Shown one piece after another: positions 18,601 through 26,897 of a stretch of DNA of 64,000 bases. Location of the stretch: assembly GCA_937958045.1 (NCBI GenBank), contig CALFXL010000059.1:1-64000 (forward strand), given 5' to 3'. The notes beneath the pieces were generated by a model. The model saw only the letters and a list, made by a program, of their open reading frames with translations, did no database searches and was not told the origin of the DNA. The position numbers and the translations under genes were made by a program. Within the stretch, counting starts at the first letter, position 1; the number at the start of each line of letters is the position of its first letter. The DNA comes from an uncultured Opitutaceae bacterium. Its GTDB lineage: Bacteria; Verrucomicrobiota; Verrucomicrobiia; Opitutales; Opitutaceae.

Positions 18601-19684
18601 CACTGCGCACGGCGTCGGCGGGCAGGCCGCGGTTGGCGTCCCACATTTGGAAACTGGTGCGGCGGATGCGCGAAATGCCGTAGCCGGCGGTGCCGATCCA
18701 CAGACCGTCTTCGTGATCCTGCAAAATCGCCCGGCAATGATCGACGGCGGGCAGCGTGAGGCGGTGGAAAACGTCGTCGTTGGCATTGCTCATCACGAAA
18801 AGCTGGCGGGCGAGCGCCCACATGCGTCCGTGACGATCTTGCCAGATTTGCGTGACGGGTTCGTGGCCGAGACCGTTGTCCGCGCCGTAGTGCGTGAGCG
18901 TGTCGCCGAGGAGACGGAAGAGTCCTTGATTTTCCCCGGCAAACCACACGCCGCCGTCGGTATCCTCCGTGATTTGGCAAATCGAAGTCGGGCGGTAGTG
19001 CTCGTTTTGGAAACGTTCGAAACGTCCTTCCTGCGTCCGGTAGATCAACTCGCCCTCGCGCGGGCTCAGCCACAAGCGTCCGGAACTGTCGGCAAACGCG
19101 GTTCGCAGGACGGCATCGGCCGGCAAAATGCCCTCGACCACGTGCTGCACCAACCGATCGCCCACGAGTTCATGGAGACCGTTGCCCAGCGTTGCGATCC
19201 AGAGGCGATTATCGCGATCGCGCGTGATGCCGGTCACGCCGACGGTGAGCCCGGCGATGAGCTCGATTTTTCCGTTTCGCCAACGCGAAAGTCCCTTTTG
19301 CGAACCGATCCAGAGAGTGCCGTCGGGTTCGGCGAAGAGCGAGCGGATGAGATTGTGCGGGAGTCCGGGGGTGTTGCGGACGCGGTAATTGACGAACCGA
19401 ATGCCATCGAAGCGCGCCAGGCCGTTTTCCGTTCCGGCCCAAAGGTAGCCGTCGGCGGACTGGGCGAGCGTAGCCGCGACATTATGCGGCATGCCTTCCT
19501 CGACACCGTAAGTATGTGCCGCGTGAGGGAGATGAGAAAATGCGAGGGGTTCTTTCGCTTCGAGCGATGAAAAGGCCGCTCCTGCGCAAAGGGTTAGGAT
19601 AAACCTGCTCGCACGCCACCAGCGTCGAGTTCGCAAGAAGATGCCGACTTGTCCCGACGAGTCAGCAGCAGGCAGGGTATCCAT
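15665..19684 (-). CDS. Beta-propeller hybrid sensor histidine kinase with two receiver domains
   Basis: 1339 residues. After an N-terminal hydrophobic segment the periplasmic part (about 50-700) is a two-component propeller (repeats such as DGYLWAGTENGLARFDG, DGTLWIGSQKGLSRW) and a Y_Y_Y domain (about 700-762). One membrane helix follows (WWFYLSIAVVAGVAAYLFF, about 771-790), then a coiled coil, HisKA with His837 in NMSHEIRTPLNG, an HATPase (DTGIGLSPE, FGGTGLGLAIS), REC1 (about 1070-1190) and REC2 (1215-1339). REC2 is canonical (IAEDNPVNQ, LMDCHMPELDG, LSKPV). REC1 has LLIDRH and lacks the usual acidic pair. No output or HPt domain is present, so a partner elsewhere is needed. The ligand is probably a polysaccharide fragment. 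Confidence 0.9.
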   Translation of the reverse strand: MDTLPAADSSGQVGIFLRTRRWWRASRFILTLCAGAAFSSLEAKEPLAFSHLPHAAHTYGVEEGMPHNVAATLAQSADGYLWAGTENGLARFDGIRFVNYRVRNTPGLPHNLIRSLFAEPDGTLWIGSQKGLSRWRNGKIELIAGLTVGVTGITRDRDNRLWIATLGNGLHELVGDRLVQHVVEGILPADAVLRTAFADSSGRLWLSPREGELIYRTQEGRFERFQNEHYRPTSICQITEDTDGGVWFAGENQGLFRLLGDTLTHYGADNGLGHEPVTQIWQDRHGRMWALARQLFVMSNANDDVFHRLTLPAVDHCRAILQDHEDGLWIGTAGYGISRIRRTSFQMWDANRGLPADAVRSVAADPEGNLWAALPAGHVVRIAPDGKITPIDLPADTGPEAEIWSILHDRVGRLWIGRRGSLLVRHADGTTATMSNVRGMRSLFEDRHGNIWLGTEQNGLLRFANGEFTSMNEAVGISASIPVMAIAEDRDGALYFGARIGGLVKWKDDQRVQVWNPDSGAPVDEVRALYCDAEDRLWVGAKGMGLLLLQPDGNWQASDDLSAPFNDIVSAIAEDAHGRMWLGTPRGIVWAPKTELLAIARGERRSNTFSVASETDGIIASTVGFGSQPALASTPDGRLWFATYRGLVAVDPTKVPVNRVPPPVLIENVLVNGESVGNGHDEIVIAADARDLTIEYTAPSFLRAQRVVFRYQLEGHDPQWIDAGTRRTAYYTNLRPGTYHFRVVAANNDGVWNLHGASLPVRRIPAYYETWWFYLSIAVVAGVAAYLFFRLRTRKLRRDNELLEQRIAERTREFARAKDQAEAATQAKSLFLANMSHEIRTPLNGVIGMTGLLLDTRLDDEQRHFTETVRKSAEALLGIINDILDFSKIEAGKLELEKTAFSPREAVEDVAELLAESAFRKDLEFAYRIDESIPEQVMGDPGRFRQILLNLVSNAIKFTETGEVRITLVREPCNDNRACLRIEVMDTGIGLSPEASTRLFQSFTQVDGSFTRRFGGTGLGLAISRQLVELMGGRVGLQSALGRGSTFWFTLALEPVTSAEPVSLPDFAGRRVLLIDRHALHRHALADSLRARKIHVDEATDAASGLDAIRHALSEKRPYDLALADAQADGLALAETLLADPALAQTPVALLSTTLLHDKRPLMDKARIVAVLQKPVRRSALLSALGKAWAAPGAPARSNTPAPAPAAEFVARTNAHILIAEDNPVNQTLARHMVVKLGHRATVVANGRQALEALARESFDLVLMDCHMPELDGYDATVEIRRREEPGTRIPIIALTANVVAGERERCLSLGMDDYLSKPVKFADLAATLNRWLASEAAR
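16725..16743. repeat. 19-bp inverted-repeat motif, copy inside sensor kinase gene
   Basis: GTATCC-ATAACTT-CAATAC. It covers codons for RIEVMDTG (the G1 box of the ATPase), using GTT, GAT and ACA where the gene prefers G/C-ending codons. Confidence 0.5.
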
Positions 19685-19792
19685 CGCGGCTTACATCGGT
19701 GCGAACCGGGTAAAGTTAAGAGGGAAGCAACTGCTGAGGAATGCCATGTAACAGGGGAAAACGGGTGGGAAAGCGGGGGGAAACGCGAAGCG

Positions 19793-20362
19793 CTAAGAAC
19801 GCGCCGGCGAGGCGGCGTCGGCGTGGATTTTCCATCTTAGAATGACCACGGGATCAATGGGAAAGAAGAGGTAACGTCGTTGTGGCTTGAGTCCGAAGTC
19901 GCGCACGTCCAGCCGCGCTTCGCCTTCCGTGTAAACCTGTGTGCCGTCGCGATGGATGGTGACGGGAAAAATCAGGTCGCGGCTATGACCGTGGAAAATG
20001 ATCTGGCCGCGCGCCGTGAAACGATCCGCTTGCTGAGTGGGTTCGAGCGCCGTGAGCGTGAAGACGCATTCGGGGAATTGCTCGGTGTTTTGCCAGTCGC
20101 GCATGGCTTGGTCGCGCTTGTTCACGCCGGAACGTAAATCGGTGAAACGAAAACGTAACTCCGCGCGCCCGAGGCCGCCCGGCGTGGCGGGGTCGAGGCT
20201 TAGATCCAGCGTGTAGGCCACGAGTTTTCCTGAGAAACCGCCGGAGACATCGGTGACGTGATATTCGATGCGCGAGCGTTCGAAATCCACCGTCAAGGGG
20301 ATTTCCGCCGCAAAGGCGGGCGTCGATGCGAGCAGCAAGACAGGCAGCCAAATCCACTTCAT
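19793..20362 (-). CDS. YceI family periplasmic lipid-binding protein
   Basis: 189 residues from MKWIWLPVLLLASTPAFAAE, a signal peptide cleaved after AFA. YceI proteins are lipocalin-like barrels that bind isoprenoid-type lipids in the periplasm; the exact role is unknown. Family features are VDFERSRIEYHVTDVSGGFSG, the RDQAMRDWQNTEQFPECVF segment and the C-terminal FGLKPQRRYLF. It runs in the same direction as the downstream sensor kinase with a 108-bp gap, so they may share a transcript. It is divergent from holA. Confidence 0.88.
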   Translation of the reverse strand: MKWIWLPVLLLASTPAFAAEIPLTVDFERSRIEYHVTDVSGGFSGKLVAYTLDLSLDPATPGGLGRAELRFRFTDLRSGVNKRDQAMRDWQNTEQFPECVFTLTALEPTQQADRFTARGQIIFHGHSRDLIFPVTIHRDGTQVYTEGEARLDVRDFGLKPQRRYLFFPIDPVVILRWKIHADAASPARS

Positions 20363-20465
20363 GCTTCGACGCTGGTGCATGAATGGCTCGCGGGGAAGCG
20401 CGATGTGAGGCCGCTGCGGCGGATTAATACTTGTTCACGCGAAGCGACCCCGCATCGTCCCCGCC

Positions 20466-21560
20466 ATGGCCGGCGCCAAACCGTTTATTTTTATCTGCGG
20501 AGCGGATGACTTTCTTGTCAGCCGCGCGGGCAAGGCGCGCTTCGACGAACTCGCGAAGGACGTGGAAGACGAGTTTTCCCGCGAAGTGCTCAGTGGGTTC
20601 GCGGGCAATGTCGGCGAAGTGGAAAACGCCATCAATCGCTTCCGCGAAAGCGTGCAAACCGTCTCCATGTTTGGCGGCAAACGCCTCGTGTGGCTCAAAG
20701 ACGTGAATTTCCTCGCGGACTCCGTGACCGGCCGCGCCGAGAGCACGCTGAAGCTCGTCGAAGACCTCAAGGAATTGCTCGCGGCCAACGATCCGGAGCA
20801 AGTGACCATCCTCATCACGGCCACGCCCATCGATCGCCGGCGTGCGTTTCCGAAATGGTGCGAAAAAAACGCGGAGTTCACGCTCGTGGGCGGCGATGGC
20901 GACAACGCCGAAGCGCTCGCCGGCGTGGTGCTCGCGGAAGCGCGTCAACTCGGCGTGACGTTTGGCGAAGGCGCGCTGGAGCTCCTGCTCGCGAAAGTCG
21001 GCGCCAACACACGTCTGCTCATCGAAGAAACGCACAAACTCGCGACCTACGCGGGCGAGGGAAAACCCATCGAGGAAGCGCACGTGGCCGAGCTCACGCC
21101 CAACGTGGCCGAAGGCGATTTTTTCGAGGCGGCCGAAGCGTTTTTCAGCGGCGATCTGAAGTGGACGCTGCAGGCGCTGCACCGGCATTTTTTCACGGGC
21201 GGCGATGCGCGCCCGATCATTTCCGCGCTGCAAAATCGCAACCGCATCCTGCTCCAAGTGCGCGCGCTGCTCGACGCGGGCGAGGTGCGGCTCGGACCGC
21301 GCGGGCTCGATGGTTTGCCGAAAGCGCAGAGCACGTATGGCCGGCATTTCGTCGGGGCGACGGAGAAAAGCGCGTACAATATTTTCAGCCAAAATGCCTG
21401 GTATGTCGGCAAACTCGCGAACACGGGAAAGCTGCCGACACTGCGGCGTCTGATCGATAATCAACATGAGTTCATCGCAGCGTTCGATGCGCTCGTGAAA
21501 CGCCCGCAGGAGCAGGAAGAAGTGCTGCGCGAGATGGCGGTGCGCTGCCTGTCGACGTGA
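20466..21560 (+). CDS. holA: DNA polymerase III subunit delta
   Basis: 364 residues. HolA is the clamp-loader subunit that opens the beta clamp. It begins MAGAKPFIFICGADDFLVS, the usual AAA+-like N-domain without a Walker A motif. The central TVSMFGGKRLVWLKDVNF and the helical collar region LLAKVGANTRLLIEETHKLATY and FFTGGDARPIISALQNR match the family. The pqiA-like gene follows after 18 bp, so they may be co-transcribed. Confidence 0.92.
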   Translation: MAGAKPFIFICGADDFLVSRAGKARFDELAKDVEDEFSREVLSGFAGNVGEVENAINRFRESVQTVSMFGGKRLVWLKDVNFLADSVTGRAESTLKLVEDLKELLAANDPEQVTILITATPIDRRRAFPKWCEKNAEFTLVGGDGDNAEALAGVVLAEARQLGVTFGEGALELLLAKVGANTRLLIEETHKLATYAGEGKPIEEAHVAELTPNVAEGDFFEAAEAFFSGDLKWTLQALHRHFFTGGDARPIISALQNRNRILLQVRALLDAGEVRLGPRGLDGLPKAQSTYGRHFVGATEKSAYNIFSQNAWYVGKLANTGKLPTLRRLIDNQHEFIAAFDALVKRPQEQEEVLREMAVRCLST

Positions 21561-21578
21561 GGTGCGCTGGCGATTTGA

Positions 21579-22553
21579 ATGAACGTTGAAATCGATCTCC
21601 CCGCGAGACGGCGTGCGTTGGTCGCGTCGCTGCTGACGGTGTCCTTCGGCTGCAACATCGCGATGTTGTTCCTGCCGTTCATGGATCTGCGCACGGGCCT
21701 GAGCACGGAACCGTATTCGTTGGTGAATTCCATCGAGATGTTGTGGAGCTCCGGGCTCTACGTGCTGGCAGCGTTGGTGGTCGGATTCTCGGTGGTGTTT
21801 CCCTTTGCGAAACTTGCCGTGCTCGCCGCGGTTTGTCTCGCGGGCCGCATCGATGCGCGCAACGCCACGTGGCTCGCGTGGGTCGAGCGACTCGGCAAGT
21901 GGTCGATGCTCGATGTGTTTCTCGTGTGCATCATCCTCACGCTGACGTCCGGCCAGGTGCTCGTCGGCGCGGAGCCGCGCAGCGGAATTGTTGTATTCGT
22001 GGTGGCGATACTGCTGAGCCTGCTCGCCGGACAATTGCTTGCGGCGTTGGAAAAGCCGACTCCCGTGACCATCGCCGACGGATCGCGCGCCGATGTGTGG
22101 CGCGGCGGCGTGTGGCTGGTGTTGTCGGGGCTCGCGCTCGCCGGTGCGGTAGCGCTGCCGTTTTTGCGCATCAGCGACTGGCTCCTCGCGGATCGTGCGT
22201 ACAGCATCGTGCAACTTGTGCCGACGCTTTGGGGCGAAGGCGCGTGGACGCCTGCGATCGTGATCGGTGCGTTTTTATTGCTCGCGCCGTTCGTTTCCTG
22301 GCTCGCCAGCTGGCAATGGTGGTGGCTGCGCCGTGCGGGCAAACCCGCCGATGTTGCTTATCGCCGCATGACGATCGCGCGACGCTGGAGCATGCTCGAT
22401 GTGTTTGGTCTCGCGCTCGCGATCTTCCTCGTGGAAGGCGAGTACCTCATGAAAACCGAGGTGCGCTGGGGCGCGCTATTTCTCGTGGCGTTGGTGGCGG
22501 TGCAAGTGATTGCGCAGGCCGCGCTCAATCGCGCGTTTCCGGCGGAGAAATAA
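21579..22553 (+). CDS. PqiA-like integral membrane protein
   Basis: 324 residues with about eight predicted membrane helices in two similar halves. Each half carries the PqiA signature: GKWSMLDVFLVCIIL (first) and RRWSMLDVFGLALAI (second), each preceded by a WxxWxxR-like loop. PqiA family proteins accompany MCE lipid-transport systems of the envelope, but no pqiB/MCE gene is adjacent. No zinc ribbon Cys pairs are visible. It follows holA by 18 bp. Confidence 0.82.
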   Translation: MNVEIDLPARRRALVASLLTVSFGCNIAMLFLPFMDLRTGLSTEPYSLVNSIEMLWSSGLYVLAALVVGFSVVFPFAKLAVLAAVCLAGRIDARNATWLAWVERLGKWSMLDVFLVCIILTLTSGQVLVGAEPRSGIVVFVVAILLSLLAGQLLAALEKPTPVTIADGSRADVWRGGVWLVLSGLALAGAVALPFLRISDWLLADRAYSIVQLVPTLWGEGAWTPAIVIGAFLLLAPFVSWLASWQWWWLRRAGKPADVAYRRMTIARRWSMLDVFGLALAIFLVEGEYLMKTEVRWGALFLVALVAVQVIAQAALNRAFPAEK

Positions 22554-22638
22554 GCGCGAGGCGAGGGCAGGGGGCGCGGTTGTGCCTCGTTTTGGAGTTT
22601 GCCGAGCGGCGGTTGGCGTCACTTACCTTGGGCCAATC

Positions 22639-24072
22639 ATGTCCCAAGCCACCGCCTCCATTCCCAACGTGCTCGCCGAACGCTACGCCTCGCCCGCGTT
22701 GAAGGAAATCTGGTCGCCCGCCGGCCGCATCGCCATCGAGCGCGATTTCTGGATCGCCGTCATGAAGGGCCAGCGCGCCCTCGGCGTGAAGATCTCCGCG
22801 CAGGCCATCGCCGACTACGAGAAGGTGAAAAACAAGATCGACCTCGCCTCGATCGACGCGCGCGAACGCACGACGCTGCATGACGTGAAGGCGCGCATCG
22901 AAGAGTTCTCCGGACTGGCCGGGCACGAGTGTATCCATCTGGGCCTTACAAGCCGCGACCTCACGGAAAACGTCGAGCAGCTGCAGGTTCATCGCTCGCT
23001 CGCCATCGTGAAGATGAAAGCCGCCGCCGCGCTCATCGGTCTCGCGAAACAGGCGAAAGCGCACCGCGCGCTGATGCTCACCGGCCGCACGCACAATGTG
23101 CCCGCGCAACCGACCACGCTCGGCAAACGCATCGCGATGTTTGGCCAGGAAGTGCTCGCGGCGTACACGCGACTTGACGAGTTGATCGCGCGTTATCCGG
23201 TGCGCGGCCTCAAAGGCGCGGTCGGCACGCAGCTCGATCAGCTCACGCTGCTCGGCGGTTCCGCGGCCAAAGTGGCGAAACTGGAGCAGGCCGTTCTCAA
23301 GCACCTCGGTTTCAAACAAGCGCTCTTCGCCGTCGGTCAGGTTTATCCGCGCTCGTTGGACTTCGAAGTCGTCTCCGCGCTCCATCAACTCGGCGCCGCC
23401 GCGGCGAGCTTCGCGACCACGCTGCGCTTGATGGCAGGACAAGGGCTGCTCACCGAAGGTTTCCAAGCGGGCCAGGTCGGTTCGTCCGCGATGCCGCACA
23501 AGGTCAACGCGCGCAACTGCGAGCGCATCTGCGGTTTTTCGACGATCCTCAGCGGCTATGTCACGATGACGGGCGCGCTCGCCGGTCATCAATGGAACGA
23601 AGGCGATGTGTCGTGCTCGGTCGTGCGCCGCGTGGCCCTGCCCGATGCGTTCTACGCGATCGACGGTTTGCTCGAGACGTTGCTCACGGTGTTGAAGCAG
23701 ATGGATGTTTTCCCGGCGGCCATCGCGGCGGAAAACACGCGCAACCTGCCGTTCCTCGCCACCACGACCATCCTCATGGAAGCGGTGAAAAACGGCGCCG
23801 GTCGCGAAACCGCGCACGAAGCGATCAAGGAGCACGCGCTCGCGGCGGCCAAAGCCATGCGCTCCGGTGGCGGCGACGCCGATCTCGTCGGCCGTCTCGC
23901 CGGCGATGCACGCCTCAAACTCACGCGCGCCAAGCTTGAGAAAATCCTTTCTGAAGGCAGCCGCTTCGTCGGCGCGGCCCCGCAACAAGTTGATACCTTC
24001 CTCGCCGAAGTCGCCCGTGTGACCAAAGGCGTGAAAGGCGCGGCGACTTACCAGCCCGGCAAGCTGCTGTGA
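22639..24072 (+). CDS. purB: Adenylosuccinate lyase
   Basis: 477 residues. PurB cleaves SAICAR and adenylosuccinate in purine synthesis. The ATG at 22639 (MSQATASIPNVLAERYAS) fits the family N-terminus; upstream in-frame sequence does not. Conserved segments: HECIHLGLTSRDLTENVEQ (His and Thr-Ser), MLTGRTHNVPAQPTTLGKR, and the fumarase/lyase signature GSSAMPHKVNARNCERI. A weak copy of the 19-bp motif (22931-22949) overlaps the HLGLTSR codons. Confidence 0.95.
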   Translation: MSQATASIPNVLAERYASPALKEIWSPAGRIAIERDFWIAVMKGQRALGVKISAQAIADYEKVKNKIDLASIDARERTTLHDVKARIEEFSGLAGHECIHLGLTSRDLTENVEQLQVHRSLAIVKMKAAAALIGLAKQAKAHRALMLTGRTHNVPAQPTTLGKRIAMFGQEVLAAYTRLDELIARYPVRGLKGAVGTQLDQLTLLGGSAAKVAKLEQAVLKHLGFKQALFAVGQVYPRSLDFEVVSALHQLGAAAASFATTLRLMAGQGLLTEGFQAGQVGSSAMPHKVNARNCERICGFSTILSGYVTMTGALAGHQWNEGDVSCSVVRRVALPDAFYAIDGLLETLLTVLKQMDVFPAAIAAENTRNLPFLATTTILMEAVKNGAGRETAHEAIKEHALAAAKAMRSGGGDADLVGRLAGDARLKLTRAKLEKILSEGSRFVGAAPQQVDTFLAEVARVTKGVKGAATYQPGKLL

Positions 24073-24392
24073 GTTTCGCAGAGTGAAGGATCGCCACTCG
24101 GGAGCGCCGGCGGCTCGCCGGCAATTCCCGACAAGCCGGCCAGCGGCCGACGCTCTCAATAGCCATGTGACGACGGCCAGACTGCCCAAAGTGCGGATAA
24201 ATAACTTGGGCGGCTTTCCAGTTTATCAAAGACTACGAGGAATCGCCTTCGCCGATGTCTATCATCGCAATCCGCTGGCAGTGGCGGGCTACGGTGTTAG
24301 CTGCCGTGGAAATTTGAGTTTGCCAGCGGGAAGCGTGCTCCGCTTCCTTGGCCCCTCACGTTTTTTTCAACCTTTCATACACAACCATCGCC
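24073..24392. other. Intergenic region between purB and pfp
   Basis: 320 bp with no gene seen. It contains a 54-bp palindromic element (24102-24155). The rest should hold the pfp promoter; I could not pick a convincing -35/-10 pair. Confidence 0.5.
24102..24155. repeat. 54-bp extragenic palindrome, copy 1
   Basis: Starts GAGCGCCGGC and ends CGGCCGACGCTC, with the core GCCGGCAATTCCCGACAAGC. A second 54-bp copy with the same ends and core is at 41451-41504. Both lie in gaps between genes. Confidence 0.75.
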
Positions 24393-25649
24393 ATGTCCGA
24401 ACTCGTAGGAAACGTCTTGGTGGGCCAGTCGGGAGGCCCCACCGCCGTCATCAATGCCAGCCTTGCCGGGGTTGTCGCCGAAGCGCTTAATCATGGCGAA
24501 ATCGAGGAAATCTACGGCGCGCTCAACGGCGTGCTCGGCATCCTCAACGAAGACTTCATCGATCTCGCCGCGCAATCGCAGCAGACGATCCGCAATCTCC
24601 GTCACACGCCGGGCGCCGCTCTCGGCACCTGCCGCTACAAGCTGAAGAAGCAGCAAGACTTCGAACGCGTGCTCGAAGTGTTCAAGGCGCATAACATCCG
24701 CTATTTCTTCTACGCTGGTGGCAATGATTCGCAGGACACCGCAGACAAGATTTCCAAACTCGCGCAGGAGCAAAACTACGAGCTGCGCGTCATCGGTATT
24801 CCGAAGACGATCGATAACGATCTGCCCACCACCGATCACTGCCCCGGTTACGGCAGCGTGATCAAGTTCGTGAGCACCACCGTGCGCGAACTCGCCTGCG
24901 ACAACGAAGCGATGGGGCAGCATGATCTCGTTTCGATCCTCGAAGTCATGGGCCGCAACGCCGGCTGGATCGCCGCCGGCTCCGCTCTCGCGAAACGCCG
25001 CGATCATCCGCACGATCCTCCGCACCTCATCTATCTCCCCGAAGTCGCGTTCTCTACTGAGAAGTTTGTCGCCGATGTGCAGCGCGTGTTGAAACGCGAG
25101 AAATACTGCATGATCGTCGTCGGCGAAGGTCTCGTCGATGCCGACGGCAACTACGTCTCCGCCGCGGAAACGACCGACGCTTTCGGCCACGCCCAACTCG
25201 GGGGCGCCGGCGAATACCTCAAGTCGCTCGTCGAACAATATCTCCCCGGCATCAAGGCTCGCGTCGCCAAGCTCGGCATCACGCAGCGCGCCGCTGCGCA
25301 CGCCGGTTCCAAGACCGATGCTGACGAAGCCTTCCTCGCCGGTCAGGCCGCGGTGAAGGCCGCGGTCGCGGGTGAAACCGATGTCATGGTCACGCTCGTG
25401 CGTGGCGACACCGATCACTACAGCGTCGAAACCGGCCTCGCTCCCTTGAGCGAAATCGCCAACGGCGTGAAGAAGCTCCCGCGCGAGTGGATCAACGAAG
25501 ACGGCACCAGCATGAACCACCAGTTCGTGCGTTATGCGCAGCCCTTGATCCAAGGCGAAACGCCTGTGCCGTACGAAAACGGCCTGCCGGTTTTCGCGCG
25601 TTTCGAAAAACAGCGCGTCGAAAAGCGCCTCGCGCCCTACCAGGTCTGA
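24393..25649 (+). CDS. pfp: Pyrophosphate-dependent 6-phosphofructokinase
   Basis: 418 residues from the ATG at 24393 (MSELVGNVLVGQSGGPTAV). The enzyme interconverts fructose-6-phosphate and fructose-1,6-bisphosphate with pyrophosphate. Key segments: QSGGPTAVINASL, YAGGNDSQDTADKI and GIPKTIDNDLPTTDHCPGYG. The Asp in GGNDS and the Lys in PKTIDND are the residues that favour PPi over ATP. EVMGRNAGWIAAGSAL binds the sugar phosphate. It runs on to a strong terminator at 25730. Confidence 0.93.
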   Translation: MSELVGNVLVGQSGGPTAVINASLAGVVAEALNHGEIEEIYGALNGVLGILNEDFIDLAAQSQQTIRNLRHTPGAALGTCRYKLKKQQDFERVLEVFKAHNIRYFFYAGGNDSQDTADKISKLAQEQNYELRVIGIPKTIDNDLPTTDHCPGYGSVIKFVSTTVRELACDNEAMGQHDLVSILEVMGRNAGWIAAGSALAKRRDHPHDPPHLIYLPEVAFSTEKFVADVQRVLKREKYCMIVVGEGLVDADGNYVSAAETTDAFGHAQLGGAGEYLKSLVEQYLPGIKARVAKLGITQRAAAHAGSKTDADEAFLAGQAAVKAAVAGETDVMVTLVRGDTDHYSVETGLAPLSEIANGVKKLPREWINEDGTSMNHQFVRYAQPLIQGETPVPYENGLPVFARFEKQRVEKRLAPYQV

Positions 25650-25729
25650 TTTGCGGCCAGCAACGACTGTCCACACACCAAACTAAACCGCATCGCGGCG
25701 ACACGTTCCTCCGGAAACGCTCCCGCTCT

Positions 25730-25764
25730 CCGAGGCCGGTCCACACGACCGGCCTCGGCCGTTT
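25730..25764 (+). terminator. Terminator after pfp
   Basis: Perfect 11-bp stem CCGAGGCCGGT/ACCGGCCTCGG (25730-25740 with 25748-25758) then CCGTTTC. The T run is short. Confidence 0.65.
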
Positions 25765-25822
25765 CTGGAAACGTCGCTTCGGCTTGCGACGGCGGCGCTG
25801 CGCTGCGATGACGTCGCCTCTT

Positions 25823-26152
25823 ATGGCATCACTCCCCGCTCAATTCGCCGACGTCACGGTCCTCACCAAGGCCAACATTTATTTCGACGGCAAAGTCATC
25901 AGCCATTCCGTCCTCTTCGCGGATGGCTCCAAGAAAACGCTCGGGCTCATCTATCCCGGTTCCTACCACTTCGGCACCGATGCCGCGGAGCGTATGGAGA
26001 TCGTCGCCGGCTCGTGCAAGGTCACGCTCGACGGGCAGACTGAAACCAAGGCGTATCAAGCCGGTGAATACTTCGACGTTTCCGCCAGGAGCGGTTTCAC
26101 CATCGAGGTGGCTGACGGCATCGCCGAGTATATCTGCTCGTTTTTGAAGTAA
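25823..26152 (+). CDS. ppnP: Pyrimidine/purine nucleoside phosphorylase PpnP
   Basis: 109 residues, a cupin-fold protein formerly DUF1255/YaiE, which phosphorolyses several nucleosides. It matches through the whole length: TKANIYFDGKVISHSVLF, LGLIYPGSYHFGTDAAERME, AGEYFDVSARSGFTIEV and the end ICSFLK. The ATG at 25823 gives the family length; another ATG lies five codons upstream. Confidence 0.93.
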   Translation: MASLPAQFADVTVLTKANIYFDGKVISHSVLFADGSKKTLGLIYPGSYHFGTDAAERMEIVAGSCKVTLDGQTETKAYQAGEYFDVSARSGFTIEVADGIAEYICSFLK

Positions 26153-26159
26153 GCGAATA

Positions 26160-26197
26160 AAGCGCGCGCCGCGGTAGATCGCGGGCGCGCTTTTCTG
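26160..26197 (+). terminator. Terminator after ppnP
   Basis: GC-rich inverted repeat GCGCGCCGCG/CGCGGGCGCGC with a TAGAT loop, followed by TTTTCT. Confidence 0.75.
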
Positions 26198-26225
26198 TTG
26201 GCGGAGAGAGCAAGCATCCGGCGGT

Positions 26226-26244
26226 GTATCCAATAATCGAATAC
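26226..26244. repeat. 19-bp inverted-repeat motif, intergenic copy
   Basis: GTATCC-AATAATC-GAATAC, 18 of 19 bases identical to the copy inside the efflux adaptor gene at 53746-53764. Confidence 0.65.
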
Positions 26245-26545
26245 AGTCATCTAGGATGCTTGCGCGCTGGCAGGTGAATGGGCGCGAATCTGGCCATTTG
26301 TTGATAAACACGAATAGTGGCGGCGAGCGCATCGGTAGCACGGGATGCGAAATGTTCGGCGCCGCTACAGCGTGATCAATTTACGCCGTTAGCGCATTTC
26401 AAATAATAGCACCTTGGGCGCGCAGGCGGCCCATCGGCAGCTGACGGCGGGCCTGGCGCCCCCGGTTCAACGGCTACAACGTAATTAAAAATGCCACTGA
26501 TAAAATTGTCGAAAATGCGCGTGCTTATTGCCGTGCTGTCTGTGT

Positions 26546-26564
26546 GTATCCATAATTAGGATAC
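26546..26564. repeat. 19-bp inverted-repeat motif, perfect intergenic copy
   Basis: GTATCC-ATAATTA-GGATAC, perfect half-sites, about 350 bp before the receptor start. Confidence 0.65.
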
Positions 26565-26897
26565 GTGCTTTAGGAGAGGATTCACGCGCGCACGTGTCCT
26601 AAAAAAGCGGCTCTCTGCAAGTGGGTTGCGTAAGTTGAGTCAACAATGCGCACTATGGTCGCGTTGAGTGGGAAAATATAAATAGCACGCTGTGGCTCTC
26701 CTCTCGGAGCACGTGTGTCTCCGCCGACATTTGTTGGTGTAGTGTGCCGTGGCTCCTGTTTTGCAGACTCTACTCCACACTCCGTTCAACTCCATTTGAC
26801 CCCGAATCCTCGCGTTGTTTCGCCGCCTTGCCGGCTAAAAATCGACCGCATGGCCCTTAGTTATGTCATCACAATGATCACGCGTCTTGATCACCCA

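Larger units (their letters stand above)
26198..26897. other. Long regulatory region before the TonB receptor
   Basis: About 700 bp without a convincing gene. It is less GC-rich than the genes around it. It holds two copies of the 19-bp motif (26226-26244 and 26546-26564, the second a perfect GTATCC/GGATAC inverted repeat) and an imperfect GC palindrome at about 26414-26461. It probably contains the promoter and operators of the pectin-utilisation pair. Confidence 0.55.

Noticed and set aside
15404..19570. A 1388-codon plus-strand frame over the sensor kinase
   Set aside because: Shadow of the kinase gene; no recognisable motif.
19677..19694. A further 19-bp motif copy at the sensor kinase start
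   Set aside because: The spacing is 18 bp and the second half-site is poor (GCTTAC), so it is listed only as weak.
24393..25649. ATP-dependent phosphofructokinase
   Set aside because: GGNDS and PKTIDND carry the Asp and Lys typical of pyrophosphate-dependent enzymes.
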